Counted from the stretch's first letter, positions 44,013 to 53,948 are shown. The stretch is DNA of 64,000 bases from Jejuia sp. UBA6058 (GCA_002428965.1 DIYI01000009.1:62001-126000); one strand, 5' to 3'. Made by a program: numbers and translations. The notes: a model not told the origin generated them from the letters alone.

Positions 44013-44786
44013 CTAAAATTTATTATTAAAGCTCCTCAACTTAATGGCCGTCAACACCTTTTTCGTGTACAACGGAAAATCCGCATTCAACAACCAACCA
44101 AAGTATCCTGGTTCTTTTTCTAAAACTTCCGTTACTAGTTTTCCTTTATGTTTTCCAAATGAAAAACACTCCTCACCGTTTTTATTGAAAACTAGAAACC
44201 CTGCAAAATCTGCAAACTTTTTTCTAGAGCTAAACTCTGCCAAAAATTTAGTGTCATTTTCAAGTCCGTCGTACTTTTCTATTTGTGCTTTAAGCACTTC
44301 ATAAGTGGCATTAGTGTCAGCTTCAGCGCTATGCGCATCATCCAAATTTTTATCACAATAAAACTTATAAGCAGCACTCAAAGTACGTTGCTCCATCTTA
44401 TGAAAAATAGTCTGAACATCAATGGCTTGACGATTTTTCATATCGAAATCTACATCAGCGCGCAACATTTCTTCTGCTAATAAAGGAATATCAAAACGGT
44501 TAGAATTAAACCCTCCCAAATCAGAATCCTTTATCATAGCGTAAACCTCTCTTGCTAGCTCCTTAAAGGTAGGCTTATCTGCAACATCCTCATCAGAAAT
44601 CCCATGTATAGCTGTCACTTCGTTTGGAATTGGCATTTCCGGATTTACGCGCCATGTTTTACGTTCTTCCTTGCCATTTGGATGTACTTTCAAAATTGAA
44701 ATCTCAACAATCCTATCTGTTGTAATATTCACCCCCGTGGTTTCTAAATCAAAAAAACAAATTGGTTTTGTAAGGTTTAATTGCAT
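44013..44786 (-). CDS. DEDD-type 3'-5' exonuclease fused to a DUF3820 domain
   Basis: 257 residues. DnaQ/RNase T fold: FFDLETTGVNI near residue 11, NRFDIPLLAEE near 98 and the DDAHSAEADTNATYEVL motif near 155 carry the catalytic acids. Residues 200-245 (FSFGKHKGKLVTEVLEKEPGYFGWLLNADFP) are a DUF3820 domain, the same family as the free-standing gene at 3156. It degrades single-stranded DNA or RNA ends; the extra domain may help substrate recognition. Probably the first gene of the run leading to cinA. Confidence 0.9.
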   Translation of the reverse strand: MQLNLTKPICFFDLETTGVNITTDRIVEISILKVHPNGKEERKTWRVNPEMPIPNEVTAIHGISDEDVADKPTFKELAREVYAMIKDSDLGGFNSNRFDIPLLAEEMLRADVDFDMKNRQAIDVQTIFHKMEQRTLSAAYKFYCDKNLDDAHSAEADTNATYEVLKAQIEKYDGLENDTKFLAEFSSRKKFADFAGFLVFNKNGEECFSFGKHKGKLVTEVLEKEPGYFGWLLNADFPLYTKKVLTAIKLRSFNNKF

Positions 44787-44800
44787 TCCTTTTAGTTTAT

Positions 44801-44840
44801 CTTAAAAAACAAAAAGACCCAACCACAAAGGTTAGGTTAT
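44801..44840 (-). terminator. Terminator of the acyltransferase gene
   Basis: On the minus strand ACCTAACC and GGTTGGGT pair with one mismatch, followed by CTTTTTG and TTTTTT. It lies 20 bp after the stop of the gene at 44861. Confidence 0.65.
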
Positions 44841-44860
44841 TTTATATTTTCAATTTTAAA

Positions 44861-46192
44861 TCATATTTCTCTATTACTATCCCATGCTTCTAGATAGTCT
44901 TTCACAGCTTTAACAAACATACCTCCTAAAGCTCCGTTTACCACACGATGGTCGTAAGAGTGCGATAAGAACATACGATATCTTATACCAATAAAATCGC
45001 CCTCAGAGGTCTCAATAACAGCGGGTACTTTTCTAATGGCTCCCAAAGCTAAAATACCAACTTGTGGCTGATTAATAATTGGTGTACCCATAATACTACC
45101 AAAAGAACCTACATTAGTAACAGTATATGTACCACCACTAATATCGTCTGCGTTTAGAGCGTTATTCCTAGCTCTATTTGCCAAATCGTTAACTTGTTTG
45201 GTCATACCGACCAAGTTTAACTGGTCTGCATTTTTAATAACTGGCACTATCAAATTACCGTCGGCTAAAGCAGTGGCCATACCTAAATTGATATTCTTTT
45301 TCTTGATAATTTTATCACCATCAACCGAAATATTGAGCAAGGGATAATCTTTCAAAGCCTTAGCGACAGCTTCCATAAATATTGGCGTGAAGGTCAGTTT
45401 TTCGCCTTCACGTTTTTGAAACTCGTCTTTTACCTTATTTCTCCAATTCCAAACTTTAGTTACATCCGCCTCAATAAAACTTTGTACATGAGCAGAAGTT
45501 TGCAAAGAATCTGTCATATGTTGAGAAATAAGTTTTCCCATACGTGTCATTTCTATAATTTCATCTTCTCCACTAACCACTACAGGAGTTGCAGTATTTT
45601 TTTGTACTTCTTTAACCTTAAGTTTTTCCTTTAATTTTGGTTCAGATGCGGTTATTGCAGCAGATTTTATTTCCGCGTTATCTTCTATATAGGTTAAAAT
45701 ATCGTTCTTAGTCACTCTACCTTCTTTCCCAGTTCCTGGAATCTTATCTAATTCTTCTTGTGAAATTCCCTCTTGCTTCGCAATATTTTTTACTAAAGGC
45801 GAATAAAATCGTGTACTACTAGAAATTGTGGGAGCTGTTGGAAGCACAACAGCCTTAGCTAAATCCATACGCTCTGTAAGTTGGCTAACTACTTCTTTGG
45901 GCGCTTCATTTGAAGCCTTTTCTTCTTCACTATTAATAGAATGCTCATCACCATCAGTTTCAATAATGGCTAATATTTGTCCTACTTGAACCACATCATC
46001 AACCTCAAAACGTTTTTCTAATAAAACACCATCTACTTCACTTGGCACTTCACTATCTACCTTATCCGTAGCAATTTCAAGTACAGCCTCGTCAAGTTCA
46101 ATGGTATCTCCAACATCCTTTAACCAAGAGGTGATAGTGGCTTCAGCAACACTTTCTCCCATCTTAGGTAGTCTCAATTCAAATTTTGCCAT
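44861..46192 (-). CDS. 2-oxo acid dehydrogenase E2 component (dihydrolipoyl acyltransferase)
   Basis: 443 residues. Lipoyl domain with the lipoyl-lysine in EIATDKVDSEV (Lys44), a peripheral-subunit-binding domain near 135-175 (SPLVKNIAKQEGISQEEL ... GRVTKNDIL) and the catalytic acyltransferase domain with SHSYDHRVVNG near 412. Together with E1 and E3, which are not here, it forms a multienzyme complex; the branched-chain type is most likely, as in other Bacteroidota, but it is not proven. The -7 box TAATTTTG is at 46230-46237. Confidence 0.9.
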   Translation of the reverse strand: MAKFELRLPKMGESVAEATITSWLKDVGDTIELDEAVLEIATDKVDSEVPSEVDGVLLEKRFEVDDVVQVGQILAIIETDGDEHSINSEEEKASNEAPKEVVSQLTERMDLAKAVVLPTAPTISSSTRFYSPLVKNIAKQEGISQEELDKIPGTGKEGRVTKNDILTYIEDNAEIKSAAITASEPKLKEKLKVKEVQKNTATPVVVSGEDEIIEMTRMGKLISQHMTDSLQTSAHVQSFIEADVTKVWNWRNKVKDEFQKREGEKLTFTPIFMEAVAKALKDYPLLNISVDGDKIIKKKNINLGMATALADGNLIVPVIKNADQLNLVGMTKQVNDLANRARNNALNADDISGGTYTVTNVGSFGSIMGTPIINQPQVGILALGAIRKVPAVIETSEGDFIGIRYRMFLSHSYDHRVVNGALGGMFVKAVKDYLEAWDSNREI

Positions 46193-46229
46193 TTTATTAT
46201 TTTAAAACCTTTTTTTTATAAAGCACTTG

Positions 46230-46237
46230 CAAAATTA
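46230..46237 (-). promoter_or_regulatory. -7 box of the acyltransferase gene
   Basis: TAATTTTG on the minus strand, exact to TAnnTTTG, 38 bp upstream of the start. Confidence 0.5.
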
Positions 46238-46281
46238 ATCAAATTCTCAATATTTCTTTAAACATTATGCAAAATGAAATC

Positions 46282-47379
46282 CTAAAAGTTTATTACCTCA
46301 CCCTTACCAACGGAATTATCACTTCCAATGATAAAATTTGCGTTTTTAGGTAATATTTTATAGGTCCAACCCCTAATGTTTGATTTCTTATTCATTACGC
46401 TAATAATATCTTTGTAGTTTATAAAATTAGTATCAAATATTACTTCAGTTGCTTCGTTAAAGTCTCCTATTTTGTCTTTTAAAGCCACCTCTTTTTGCAA
46501 AACATTTTCCAAATTTTTGGTGACTTTATCTGAAATCAAAACGTATTCCTGCTTCTTACTATTTTTTTTGACACTCTTATTTCCTACTAGAGAAACTGTT
46601 TTTATACCAAACCAAACTACTAGATCAAATAATATATTTCTTGTAAAATGCTTGTTATAAAAAATTTGCATTGCTCCATAAAAGCGCTTAGCATAAGTTT
46701 TATCTCTTAGAGTACTTTCACCTTTAAAATGTAGTGTCTGTACTTGACCATAATAATAATTCTTATAACCTTCTTTTAATAATTTGTACGACAAATCAAT
46801 ATCCTCGCCATACATAAAATAATCCTCATCGAATCCACCTATTTCTCTATACGTTTTTGACTTCATTATCATAAAGGCCCCGACCAAAATATCAATTGTT
46901 CCTATAGCATCTTTTTCCAAATGATTTGCATAGTACTTTGAGGAATTACCAATGAGCTTTTTAATAGCCACCTTTAAGTAAGGAACATTCCTCTTACTCT
47001 CCGGCAAATAGACACCAACACCATCAATCAATTTACATCCAACTGCACCTAAATCAGATTTTGTATCTGCAAACTTCAAGATAATTTCAAATGCATCCTC
47101 GGCAACTAATGTATCTGGATTTAAAATACAAATATATTCTCCTATGGCATGAGAAACTCCAATATTATTACCTTTAGAGAATCCAAGGTTCTCTTTGTTT
47201 TCAATAAGTTTTATTCCGGGGAATAGACGCTTGACCATTTCGCAACTATCGTCTACAGAATTATTATCCACAACAATTATTTCAGCATCAATATTTGAGG
47301 TAGCAGATATTACACTATTCAAGCACAGCTCTAAAAAAAAACGAACGTTATAGTTCAATATAACAACTGACAGCTTCAA
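46282..47379 (-). CDS. Family 2 glycosyltransferase
   Basis: 365 residues. GT-A fold: VVILNYNVRFFLELCL at the start, VVDNNSVDDS near 38, CILNPDTLV near 89 (DxD-like) and EDIDLSYKL near 197. It has a C-terminal membrane-proximal hydrophobic segment near 250. Probably adds a sugar to a cell-surface polysaccharide or glycan. It follows recR by 6 bp, the usual adjacency being unremarkable. Substrate unknown. Confidence 0.88.
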   Translation of the reverse strand: MKLSVVILNYNVRFFLELCLNSVISATSNIDAEIIVVDNNSVDDSCEMVKRLFPGIKLIENKENLGFSKGNNIGVSHAIGEYICILNPDTLVAEDAFEIILKFADTKSDLGAVGCKLIDGVGVYLPESKRNVPYLKVAIKKLIGNSSKYYANHLEKDAIGTIDILVGAFMIMKSKTYREIGGFDEDYFMYGEDIDLSYKLLKEGYKNYYYGQVQTLHFKGESTLRDKTYAKRFYGAMQIFYNKHFTRNILFDLVVWFGIKTVSLVGNKSVKKNSKKQEYVLISDKVTKNLENVLQKEVALKDKIGDFNEATEVIFDTNFINYKDIISVMNKKSNIRGWTYKILPKNANFIIGSDNSVGKGEVINF

Positions 47380-47385
47380 AAAAAA

Positions 47386-48003
47386 CTAAAATTTTAATGA
47401 TGATTCGAAAGGGATTCTATTAATAATACTTCTTCCTAGGGTAACTTCATCGGCATATTCTAACTCGTCTCCAACAGAAATTCCTCTTGCTATCGTAGAC
47501 GTTTTTATGTTATATTCCTGAATTTGTTTAAAAATATAGAAATTGGTAGTATCACCTTCCATTGTAGAACTTAGTGCAAAAATGAGTTCTTCTATTTTGC
47601 CAGCCTTCACTTTTTCAACTAGTGATGTAATTTTTAAATCATGCGGACCAATCCCATCAATTGGGGAAATTTTCCCGCCTAAAACATGGTATAAACCTTT
47701 AAATAATCCAGTATTTTCAATTGCCATTACATCTCTTACATCTTCAACAACACAAACAACTCCGTTGCTACGGTTTGGGTTCGCACATATTTCACAAATC
47801 TCCATATCACTTATATTGTGGCAAGATTTACAAAATCTAATTTGAGTTCTCATATCTACTAAGGCTTTAGAAAGTGCCATAGTTTGCTCCTTAGGCTGCC
47901 TTAACATATGTAAAACTAAACGTAACGCCGTACGCTTACCTATCCCAGGTAATTGCGCCATCTCGTTTACTGCATTTTCTAATAATTTCGAAGAAAACTC
48001 CAT
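47386..48003 (-). CDS. recR: Recombination mediator RecR
   Basis: 205 residues. Helix-hairpin-helix MAQLPGIGKRTALRL, the CxxC...CxxC zinc finger (CKSCHNISDMEICEIC), and a Toprim domain (VVCVVEDVRDVMAIENTG). Works with RecO/RecF in repair of single-strand gaps. Divergent from the symporter at 48127. Confidence 0.96.
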   Translation of the reverse strand: MEFSSKLLENAVNEMAQLPGIGKRTALRLVLHMLRQPKEQTMALSKALVDMRTQIRFCKSCHNISDMEICEICANPNRSNGVVCVVEDVRDVMAIENTGLFKGLYHVLGGKISPIDGIGPHDLKITSLVEKVKAGKIEELIFALSSTMEGDTTNFYIFKQIQEYNIKTSTIARGISVGDELEYADEVTLGRSIINRIPFESSLKF

Positions 48004-48126
48004 ATCTGCGAAAATAAGATTTACGTACCAATTTCACTAATTTTAGAAGTAACCATTAAAATAGATTCTGGTCTATTTGGTTTTTGAAATTGAATAGTTG
48101 TATTTTTCATTCTGAAAATCAACTTT

Positions 48127-49581
48127 ATGAGTGCCACACAAATTCTGCTCCTTATTGCCGCTTATTTCATTGTATTAATTCTTATTTCTTATTTCACTGG
48201 AAAGGAAGACACCAATGACGCCTTTTTTAAAGCAAACAAATCAGCCCCGTGGTATTTAGTTGCTTTTGGAATGATAGGTGCTTCTCTTTCTGGAGTTACC
48301 TTTATTTCTGTGCCTGGTATGATTGGAGGTCAGCAATTTGCATATATGCAAGGTGTATTTGGTTTCTTTGTGGGTTATATTTTTATTCTTATTGTCTTAC
48401 TACCGCTGTATTATAAATTAAATGTTACTTCTATTTACGAATACCTGGAACAGCGTTTTGGTAAGGTAAGTTATAAAACAGGAGCTTTTTTCTTTTTACT
48501 CTCCAGAGTTACAGGTGCCTCATTTCGCCTATTTTTAGTTGCTCTCGCTATGCAATATATTGTTTTTGAACGTTTGGGAATTCCTTTCTGGGCTACAGTT
48601 GTTATATCAATTTTACTCATATGGCTGTATACAAATCGTGGAGGAATAAAAACGATTATATGGACGGATACAATGCAAACTCTGGCAATGTTAACCGCAG
48701 TACTTGTTGCCATTTATTTGATTAATGAAAAACTAGATTGGTCTTTTGTTGAAGCCCTCAAATCTGAATCCTTCGTAGAGAAAAGTAGAATTTTCTTTTT
48801 TGAAGACCCAAATAGTACAGTGTATTTCTGGAAATATTTTATCGGAGGAATTTTTATTGCAATTGCAATGACAGGTCTTGATCAAGATATGATGCAAAAA
48901 AACCTAACATGCAGAAACAATAAAGAAGCACAAAAAAACATGTTTACTATGGCTACACTAGTGGTAATTGTAAACTTTATTTTTCTATCACTTGGGGCTC
49001 TTTTATTTATTTATGCTGATAGATTTGGTTTGGAAATTCCTATGGTTGATGGACGCTCAAGAACAGATTTACTATTTCCTGAAATTGCAATGAACCAAAA
49101 TCTTGGTAATGCTTTATCCATAACCTTCATAATTGGATTGATCGCTGCTGCTTATTCCAGTGCGGATAGTGCTTTAACTTCTCTAACCACATCATTCTCG
49201 GTAGATTTTCTAAATATACATGACAAACCTTTAGTAGAACAAAAACCTTTACGCAAAAAGGTGCATATTGGTGTTTCAGTAGTATTGATTGTAGTAGTAA
49301 TTATTTTTAATTTATTGGAAGGAAATGTAGTTAGCAATCTATTTAAGTTCGCGACATTTACCTACGGACCGCTTTTAGGCTTATTTGCTTTTGGCATTTT
49401 AACCAACTACCAAATTAAAGACAAATATGCTTGGATAGTTGCATTACTCTCCATAATACTGAGTTTTGGCATCACTAACATTCCTGAAAATATTATTGGA
49501 AATTATAAATTTCATTGGGAAATCCTTCCATTAAACGGTTTAATTACCTTTATAGGTTTAATATTGATTCGTAGACAATAA
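48127..49581 (+). CDS. Sodium:solute symporter family protein
   Basis: 484 residues with about 13 hydrophobic segments, the SSS-family layout. The GMIGASLSGVTFISVPG motif and SSADSALTSLTTSFSVDF near residue 345 are typical. Substrate unknown. The 3' end overlaps the convergent CoA-binding gene by 24 bp. Confidence 0.9.
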   Translation: MSATQILLLIAAYFIVLILISYFTGKEDTNDAFFKANKSAPWYLVAFGMIGASLSGVTFISVPGMIGGQQFAYMQGVFGFFVGYIFILIVLLPLYYKLNVTSIYEYLEQRFGKVSYKTGAFFFLLSRVTGASFRLFLVALAMQYIVFERLGIPFWATVVISILLIWLYTNRGGIKTIIWTDTMQTLAMLTAVLVAIYLINEKLDWSFVEALKSESFVEKSRIFFFEDPNSTVYFWKYFIGGIFIAIAMTGLDQDMMQKNLTCRNNKEAQKNMFTMATLVVIVNFIFLSLGALLFIYADRFGLEIPMVDGRSRTDLLFPEIAMNQNLGNALSITFIIGLIAAAYSSADSALTSLTTSFSVDFLNIHDKPLVEQKPLRKKVHIGVSVVLIVVVIIFNLLEGNVVSNLFKFATFTYGPLLGLFAFGILTNYQIKDKYAWIVALLSIILSFGITNIPENIIGNYKFHWEILPLNGLITFIGLILIRRQ

Positions 49582-49920
49582 AACTAAAGTGCACACCTCT
49601 TCGAAATAGATATTATGCGCTTTTAACATCTTATAAAACTCTGGATTTTCTGTTCCTGGATTAAAAATAACACGCTCTGGTTTAAGGGTAATTATATACT
49701 TATAGTAGGCCTTTTGACGTTTTGGATTTAAATAAAGCGTAACCGTATGTATTTTTTTATAAATTACCAGTTCAGTATCAATTTTCACTCCTGAAACATT
49801 CCCTTCTTTTAAACCAAAAGCTACAGTTTCAACATTGTTGGCTTTCAACCTTTGAATTGCGTAATTAGAATATCTGTTTGGCTTTAAAGATGCACCAAGA
49901 ACCAGCGTTTTTTTATTCAT
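49558..49920 (-). CDS. CoA-binding domain protein
   Basis: 120 residues. A Rossmann-like nucleotide-binding start (KTLVLGASLKPNRYSNYAIQRL) and a C-terminal segment (VIFNPGTENPEFYKMLK) match the stand-alone CoA-binding domain (YccU-like). The -7 box TAATTTTG is at 49957-49964. Role unknown. Confidence 0.9.
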   Translation of the reverse strand: MNKKTLVLGASLKPNRYSNYAIQRLKANNVETVAFGLKEGNVSGVKIDTELVIYKKIHTVTLYLNPKRQKAYYKYIITLKPERVIFNPGTENPEFYKMLKAHNIYFEEVCTLVLLSTNQY

Positions 49921-49956
49921 ATGTTAAAAAAATTAATTTTTTGTTAAAAGTAGTAA

Positions 49957-49964
49957 CAAAATTA
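49957..49964 (-). promoter_or_regulatory. -7 box of the CoA-binding gene
   Basis: TAATTTTG on the minus strand, exact to TAnnTTTG, 37 bp upstream of the start codon. Confidence 0.5.
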
Positions 49965-50025
49965 TCAGAGTAACGTCTACTTGTTAACTATAAACAAACA
50001 TCATCAATCAAAACAATCAAACCAA

Positions 50026-52509
50026 ATGAAAAATATCATTTCATTAAGCCTACTTTCTATTTTCTTTTTTGCGCTTTCTGCACATGCCCTACCTTCCAAC
50101 TTAAATGATGCTAAAAAGGGCACTATTTTTGGTAAAGTATTAGACGCAAAACTCCAACAGCCCTTACCATACGTTAATGTTGTTATTAAAAACACTCAAG
50201 GAGAAACATTAACCGGTGGTATTACGCTAGATGATGGAACATTTAAGATAGAAAAAATTGAGGAGGGCGATATACTTATTCATATTCAATACATAGGCTA
50301 CACGACCTACGAAAAAAAAGTTACCTTAAAAAAAGGCAACTATAAAATAAACCTTGGAAATATTTATCTGGAAGAGGAACTTGAAGGTTTAGACTCCGTT
50401 ACAGTGGTTGCAGAAGTAACTACTATTCAGCAAAAAGTAGACCGTAAGGTTATTACCATCGGGAAAGATCTAACTACCGCTGGGGCAACTGCGAGCGACA
50501 TTATGAATAATTTACCATCGGTTAATGTAGATCAACAAACAGGTAACATTAGTTTACGAGGTAATGAAAATGTTCGTGTGATGGTAGATGGAAAACTTAG
50601 CAATGTTCCAGTTGCACAACTTTTAAGGCAAATTCCTTCAACCTCGATTAAATCAATTGAATTAATAACAAACCCCTCAGCTAAATATAATCCGGAGGGC
50701 ATGAGTGGTATTATAAATATTAAACTTTACAAAAACACCCAAATAGGTTTTAATGGAAATTTAAATGTAGGACTCACAAAAGAAATATTTGCCAAATTCA
50801 ATAGTTCAATAGATATGAATTACCGTAATGGCAAATTTAACTTCTATGGCAACTACGGTAATAACATTGGTAAATATGACAACTTTGGTGGCATAGATAG
50901 GTTGGATGATAGTTCTGCCCAAGATTTTAAATTTGGAAACAACAACAAATCACATCTTTACAAATTTGGCGTTGATTACTATATAAACGATAAGAATACA
51001 TTTTCGGTTTTCACCAATCAAAACACCTTTAATGGAAAAGGCTTTGGTATTACAGATATTACTTATCCTGGGCTTTTTCAGAGTCAGTTATTCGACAACG
51101 TAACCGAAAATACATCTAGCCAGTACAACGCAGTATACAAACATATTTTTGATGAAGAGGAAGAAGAAACTATAGATATTGAAGTTGATTATAATAGGTT
51201 TGAAAATGACGAACTCGCTAATTTTGATTTTGTAAACTTTGCTTTTCCTCCAAATTATGTAGACAATGTAGATACCAAAAGAGACCAAACGACCATTAAT
51301 ATTGATTATGTTAAGCCGCTATCTGAAAAAAGTAAATTAGAACTTGGTTTACAAGGGCTTTTGTTTAATTCTGATATAGGATACGCCTCAACAGGAGAAT
51401 CATTTAATGCCGATGGAAATATCATTCCTACACCTAGTACAGATTTTGAGTATAGCCGAGATATTTATTCAGCTTATACGTCTTATTCAAGATCTTTTGA
51501 AAAATGGAGTTATCAAATTGGAGCAAGGTTAGAACGCGTTGAAGAAAGTGCCGATGCTCTTCAATTGTTTGACGACAATAGCACAGAATTTATTCCTTTT
51601 GAAAACGAATACTTTCAAGTATACCCATCTATTTTTATTAGCTACAATGCTTCAGATAAAAACACTTATCAATTTAGCGCCAGTCGTCGTGTAGATAGAC
51701 CTGGTTTACAACAAGTAAACCCAATAAGACAATGGAGTACACCAAGAGTATCATCTTTCGGAAATCCACAATTATTACCGCAATTTACCAATTCAATTGA
51801 GGTTAATTACACTCGTAAATTAGAAAAAGGCAGTATTACAAGTGGCGTTTTCTTCAGATTAATTGAAGATAATATAAATAGATATGTTCGCATTGACAGG
51901 AGTAATGTTCCTGCCGCTAATGCCATACTATCTTTTGACAACTTTGATAATACCACTGCTTTTGGAATTGAAGTATCAAGTAACTACAGACCAACAAAAT
52001 GGTGGAGCTTTAACGGTAGTTTTGATTTGTACTCTCAAGAACAAACTGGCATAACAGAATCTGTTGTAACTGATAATCTTTCTACGGCAACGGAGAACGA
52101 TATAGTTACCAATACCACTGTTGTGGATAATGTGGTTTGGAATTTAAGATTATTCAACAATTTTAAAGCTTCAAAAAGCTTGAGTTTTTCCCTATTTACA
52201 ATGTATCGTGGAGAAGAAAAAGGTATTCAATTTACGAGAAAACCCATGTTCATGGTAAACACAGGTATGCGCTATTCTTTCCTTGAAGAAAAAAGAGCAA
52301 CGTTCAGCTTTAACTATAGTGATATTTTTAACACTATGATGTTTGAATTTGATGCTGTTTCCCCTTACCCTGCAGTTGGAGGATTTAACTGGGAAAGTAA
52401 TACTTGGAATATAGCTTTATCTTATAGGTTTGGTGGTGGAAAATACAGTGCTCTAAAGAGAAAAAGAAGAGATAATAACACAAAACAAGATAGTGGTGGC
52501 TTTATATAA
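50026..52509 (+). CDS. TonB-dependent receptor-like outer-membrane protein
   Basis: 827 residues from the ATG at 50026, chosen because it starts the signal peptide (MKNIISLSLLSIF ... SAHA); the frame from 49981 is longer. A CarboxypepD_reg-like domain at about residues 30-115, a plug domain near 130-210 (ASDIMNNLPSVNVDQQTGNI) and a long beta-barrel ending in IALSYRFGGG plus a short Lys/Arg-rich tail. This is the outer-membrane beta-barrel family 3 type, common in flavobacteria. Substrate unknown. A terminator follows at 52570. Confidence 0.88.
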   Translation: MKNIISLSLLSIFFFALSAHALPSNLNDAKKGTIFGKVLDAKLQQPLPYVNVVIKNTQGETLTGGITLDDGTFKIEKIEEGDILIHIQYIGYTTYEKKVTLKKGNYKINLGNIYLEEELEGLDSVTVVAEVTTIQQKVDRKVITIGKDLTTAGATASDIMNNLPSVNVDQQTGNISLRGNENVRVMVDGKLSNVPVAQLLRQIPSTSIKSIELITNPSAKYNPEGMSGIINIKLYKNTQIGFNGNLNVGLTKEIFAKFNSSIDMNYRNGKFNFYGNYGNNIGKYDNFGGIDRLDDSSAQDFKFGNNNKSHLYKFGVDYYINDKNTFSVFTNQNTFNGKGFGITDITYPGLFQSQLFDNVTENTSSQYNAVYKHIFDEEEEETIDIEVDYNRFENDELANFDFVNFAFPPNYVDNVDTKRDQTTINIDYVKPLSEKSKLELGLQGLLFNSDIGYASTGESFNADGNIIPTPSTDFEYSRDIYSAYTSYSRSFEKWSYQIGARLERVEESADALQLFDDNSTEFIPFENEYFQVYPSIFISYNASDKNTYQFSASRRVDRPGLQQVNPIRQWSTPRVSSFGNPQLLPQFTNSIEVNYTRKLEKGSITSGVFFRLIEDNINRYVRIDRSNVPAANAILSFDNFDNTTAFGIEVSSNYRPTKWWSFNGSFDLYSQEQTGITESVVTDNLSTATENDIVTNTTVVDNVVWNLRLFNNFKASKSLSFSLFTMYRGEEKGIQFTRKPMFMVNTGMRYSFLEEKRATFSFNYSDIFNTMMFEFDAVSPYPAVGGFNWESNTWNIALSYRFGGGKYSALKRKRRDNNTKQDSGGFI

Positions 52510-52569
52510 AAGTCTTTAATAATCTATATATGAGTTGATGGTTAGTGTTATATTTTAGATTATTAAATA

Positions 52570-52601
52570 AAACCCCAAAGTGCATGCTTTGGGGTTTCGA
52601 T
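52570..52601 (+). terminator. Strong intrinsic terminator
   Basis: AAACCCCAAAG (52570-52580) pairs perfectly with CTTTGGGGTTT (52587-52597). Ends the receptor gene. Confidence 0.85.
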
Positions 52602-52749
52602 TTTAATGTACTTACAATCAATATGTTAAAAAAAGTTAAAATTTAGATTAAATAAAAATAATATAAAGACGTCCACGTTATAATAGAGAACCAAATTCCT
52701 AATTTATGATTATTTGAGTTAGTCGCTAAAAGATTATTTATATTAGGTT

Positions 52750-52785
52750 AAAACTCGAAATTAGTAGGTATTTCGAGTTTTATTT
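52750..52785 (+). terminator. Orphan intrinsic terminator
   Basis: AAAACTCGAAAT (52750-52761) pairs with ATTTCGAGTTTT (52770-52781), then ATTTT. No annotated gene ends here on either strand; a small transcript from about 52600-52740 is possible. Confidence 0.6.
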
Positions 52786-52885
52786 TGAGTAAGATAGATG
52801 ATTGAAATTACTAATCATCTTCTTATTATGAAGATTTCACTTTCAAAATTTGTGTTAATTGAAGTGGGTTGGTTAATAGCTGAAA

Positions 52886-52920
52886 AAAATCCGAAACTGT
52901 TAAACTAGTTTCGGATTTTT
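52886..52920 (-). terminator. Terminator of the KAS III gene (bidirectional)
   Basis: AAAAATCCGAAACT pairs with AGTTTCGGATTTTT; T-tracts on both strands. It lies 21 bp beyond the stop at 52941. Confidence 0.8.
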
Positions 52921-52940
52921 GATTTATAATTCCTTTTGAT

Positions 52941-53948
52941 TTACCACTTCATTATCACGCTTCCCCAAGTAAAACCACTACCAAAGGCAGCCAAAACTAC
53001 GATATCTCCATCATTTATTTTTCCTTCTTCCCAAGCTTCTGTTAATGCAATAATTACAGAGGCAGCTGTAGTGTTACCATATTTTTGAATGTTATTAAAT
53101 ACTTGATCGTCTCTCAATCGAAATTTCTTTTGAATAAACTGAGAAATTCTCAAATTAGCTTGATGCGGAATTAACATATCAATATCTTCTTTCTGAAGAT
53201 TGTTTACCTTTAAACCTTCCACAATAGCTTCACTGAAACGAACAACCGCATGTTTAAAGACAAATTGTCCATTCATGTAGGGATAATACGAGGTATCTTC
53301 AGGATCATTGGCTTCTAAAATTTCGGGTACCCATTTTTTAATATTAGGTCCTAAAACCGTTAATTCTTCAGCATGTTTTCCCTCGGAATGTAAATGTGAA
53401 GATAGCACGCCTTTTGAGTTATCTTCAGTTCTTGTCATAACCGCAGCACCTGCCCCATCACCAAAAATAACTGAAACGCTCCTGCCTCTAGTAGATTTAT
53501 CCAAACCTCCTGAATGGTATTCGGCACCCACTACCAAAACATTTTTATACATACCCGTTTTAATAAACTGATCTGCCACCGAAACAGCATAAATAAATCC
53601 AGAACATTGATTTCTAATATCCAAAGCACCAACCGTATGCAATTCCAGCATATCTTGAATTTGTACACCACAACCTGGAAAATAATAATCCGGACTAAGT
53701 GTTGCAAAAACAATAAAATCTATATCGTCTTTTGATAATCCCGCACGCTCTATGGCAATTTTTGCTGCTTTTGCTCCCATAACGGCAGAGGTATCTTCAG
53801 AGCCTTCTTTTATCCATCGTCTTTCTTTAATACCTGTGCGCTCTTGAATCCAAGAATCATTGGTATCCATCATTTTAGATAAATCGTCGTTTGTAACCAC
53901 ATTATCTGGCACATATTTACCCAGACCAATTATTTTAGAGTTGTACAT
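52941..53948 (-). CDS. 3-oxoacyl-ACP synthase III family protein (FabH-like)
   Basis: 335 residues. Thiolase fold with the active-site Cys in RNQCSGFIYA near residue 113, His in IPHQANLRIS near 260 and Asn in YGNTTAAS near 290. The ERTGIKERRW start motif is typical. FabH-type enzymes begin fatty-acid chains; with 335 residues and a divergent active-site surround it could also belong to KAS III members making other acyl products. Single-gene unit ending in a terminator. Confidence 0.85.
   Translation of the reverse strand: MYNSKIIGLGKYVPDNVVTNDDLSKMMDTNDSWIQERTGIKERRWIKEGSEDTSAVMGAKAAKIAIERAGLSKDDIDFIVFATLSPDYYFPGCGVQIQDMLELHTVGALDIRNQCSGFIYAVSVADQFIKTGMYKNVLVVGAEYHSGGLDKSTRGRSVSVIFGDGAGAAVMTRTEDNSKGVLSSHLHSEGKHAEELTVLGPNIKKWVPEILEANDPEDTSYYPYMNGQFVFKHAVVRFSEAIVEGLKVNNLQKEDIDMLIPHQANLRISQFIQKKFRLRDDQVFNNIQKYGNTTAASVIIALTEAWEEGKINDGDIVVLAAFGSGFTWGSVIMKW

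Larger units (their letters stand above)
52510..52940. other. 431-bp intergenic region with three hairpins
   Basis: Lies between convergent genes, with hairpins at 52570-52597, 52750-52781 and 52886-52920. The first ends the receptor gene and the last the KAS III gene; the middle one has no gene to end. No protein-coding frame is apparent. Confidence 0.7.

Noticed and set aside
43863..44123. 86-codon plus-strand frame over the second structured repeat
   Set aside because: Composition follows the repeat and it overlaps the exonuclease gene antisense.
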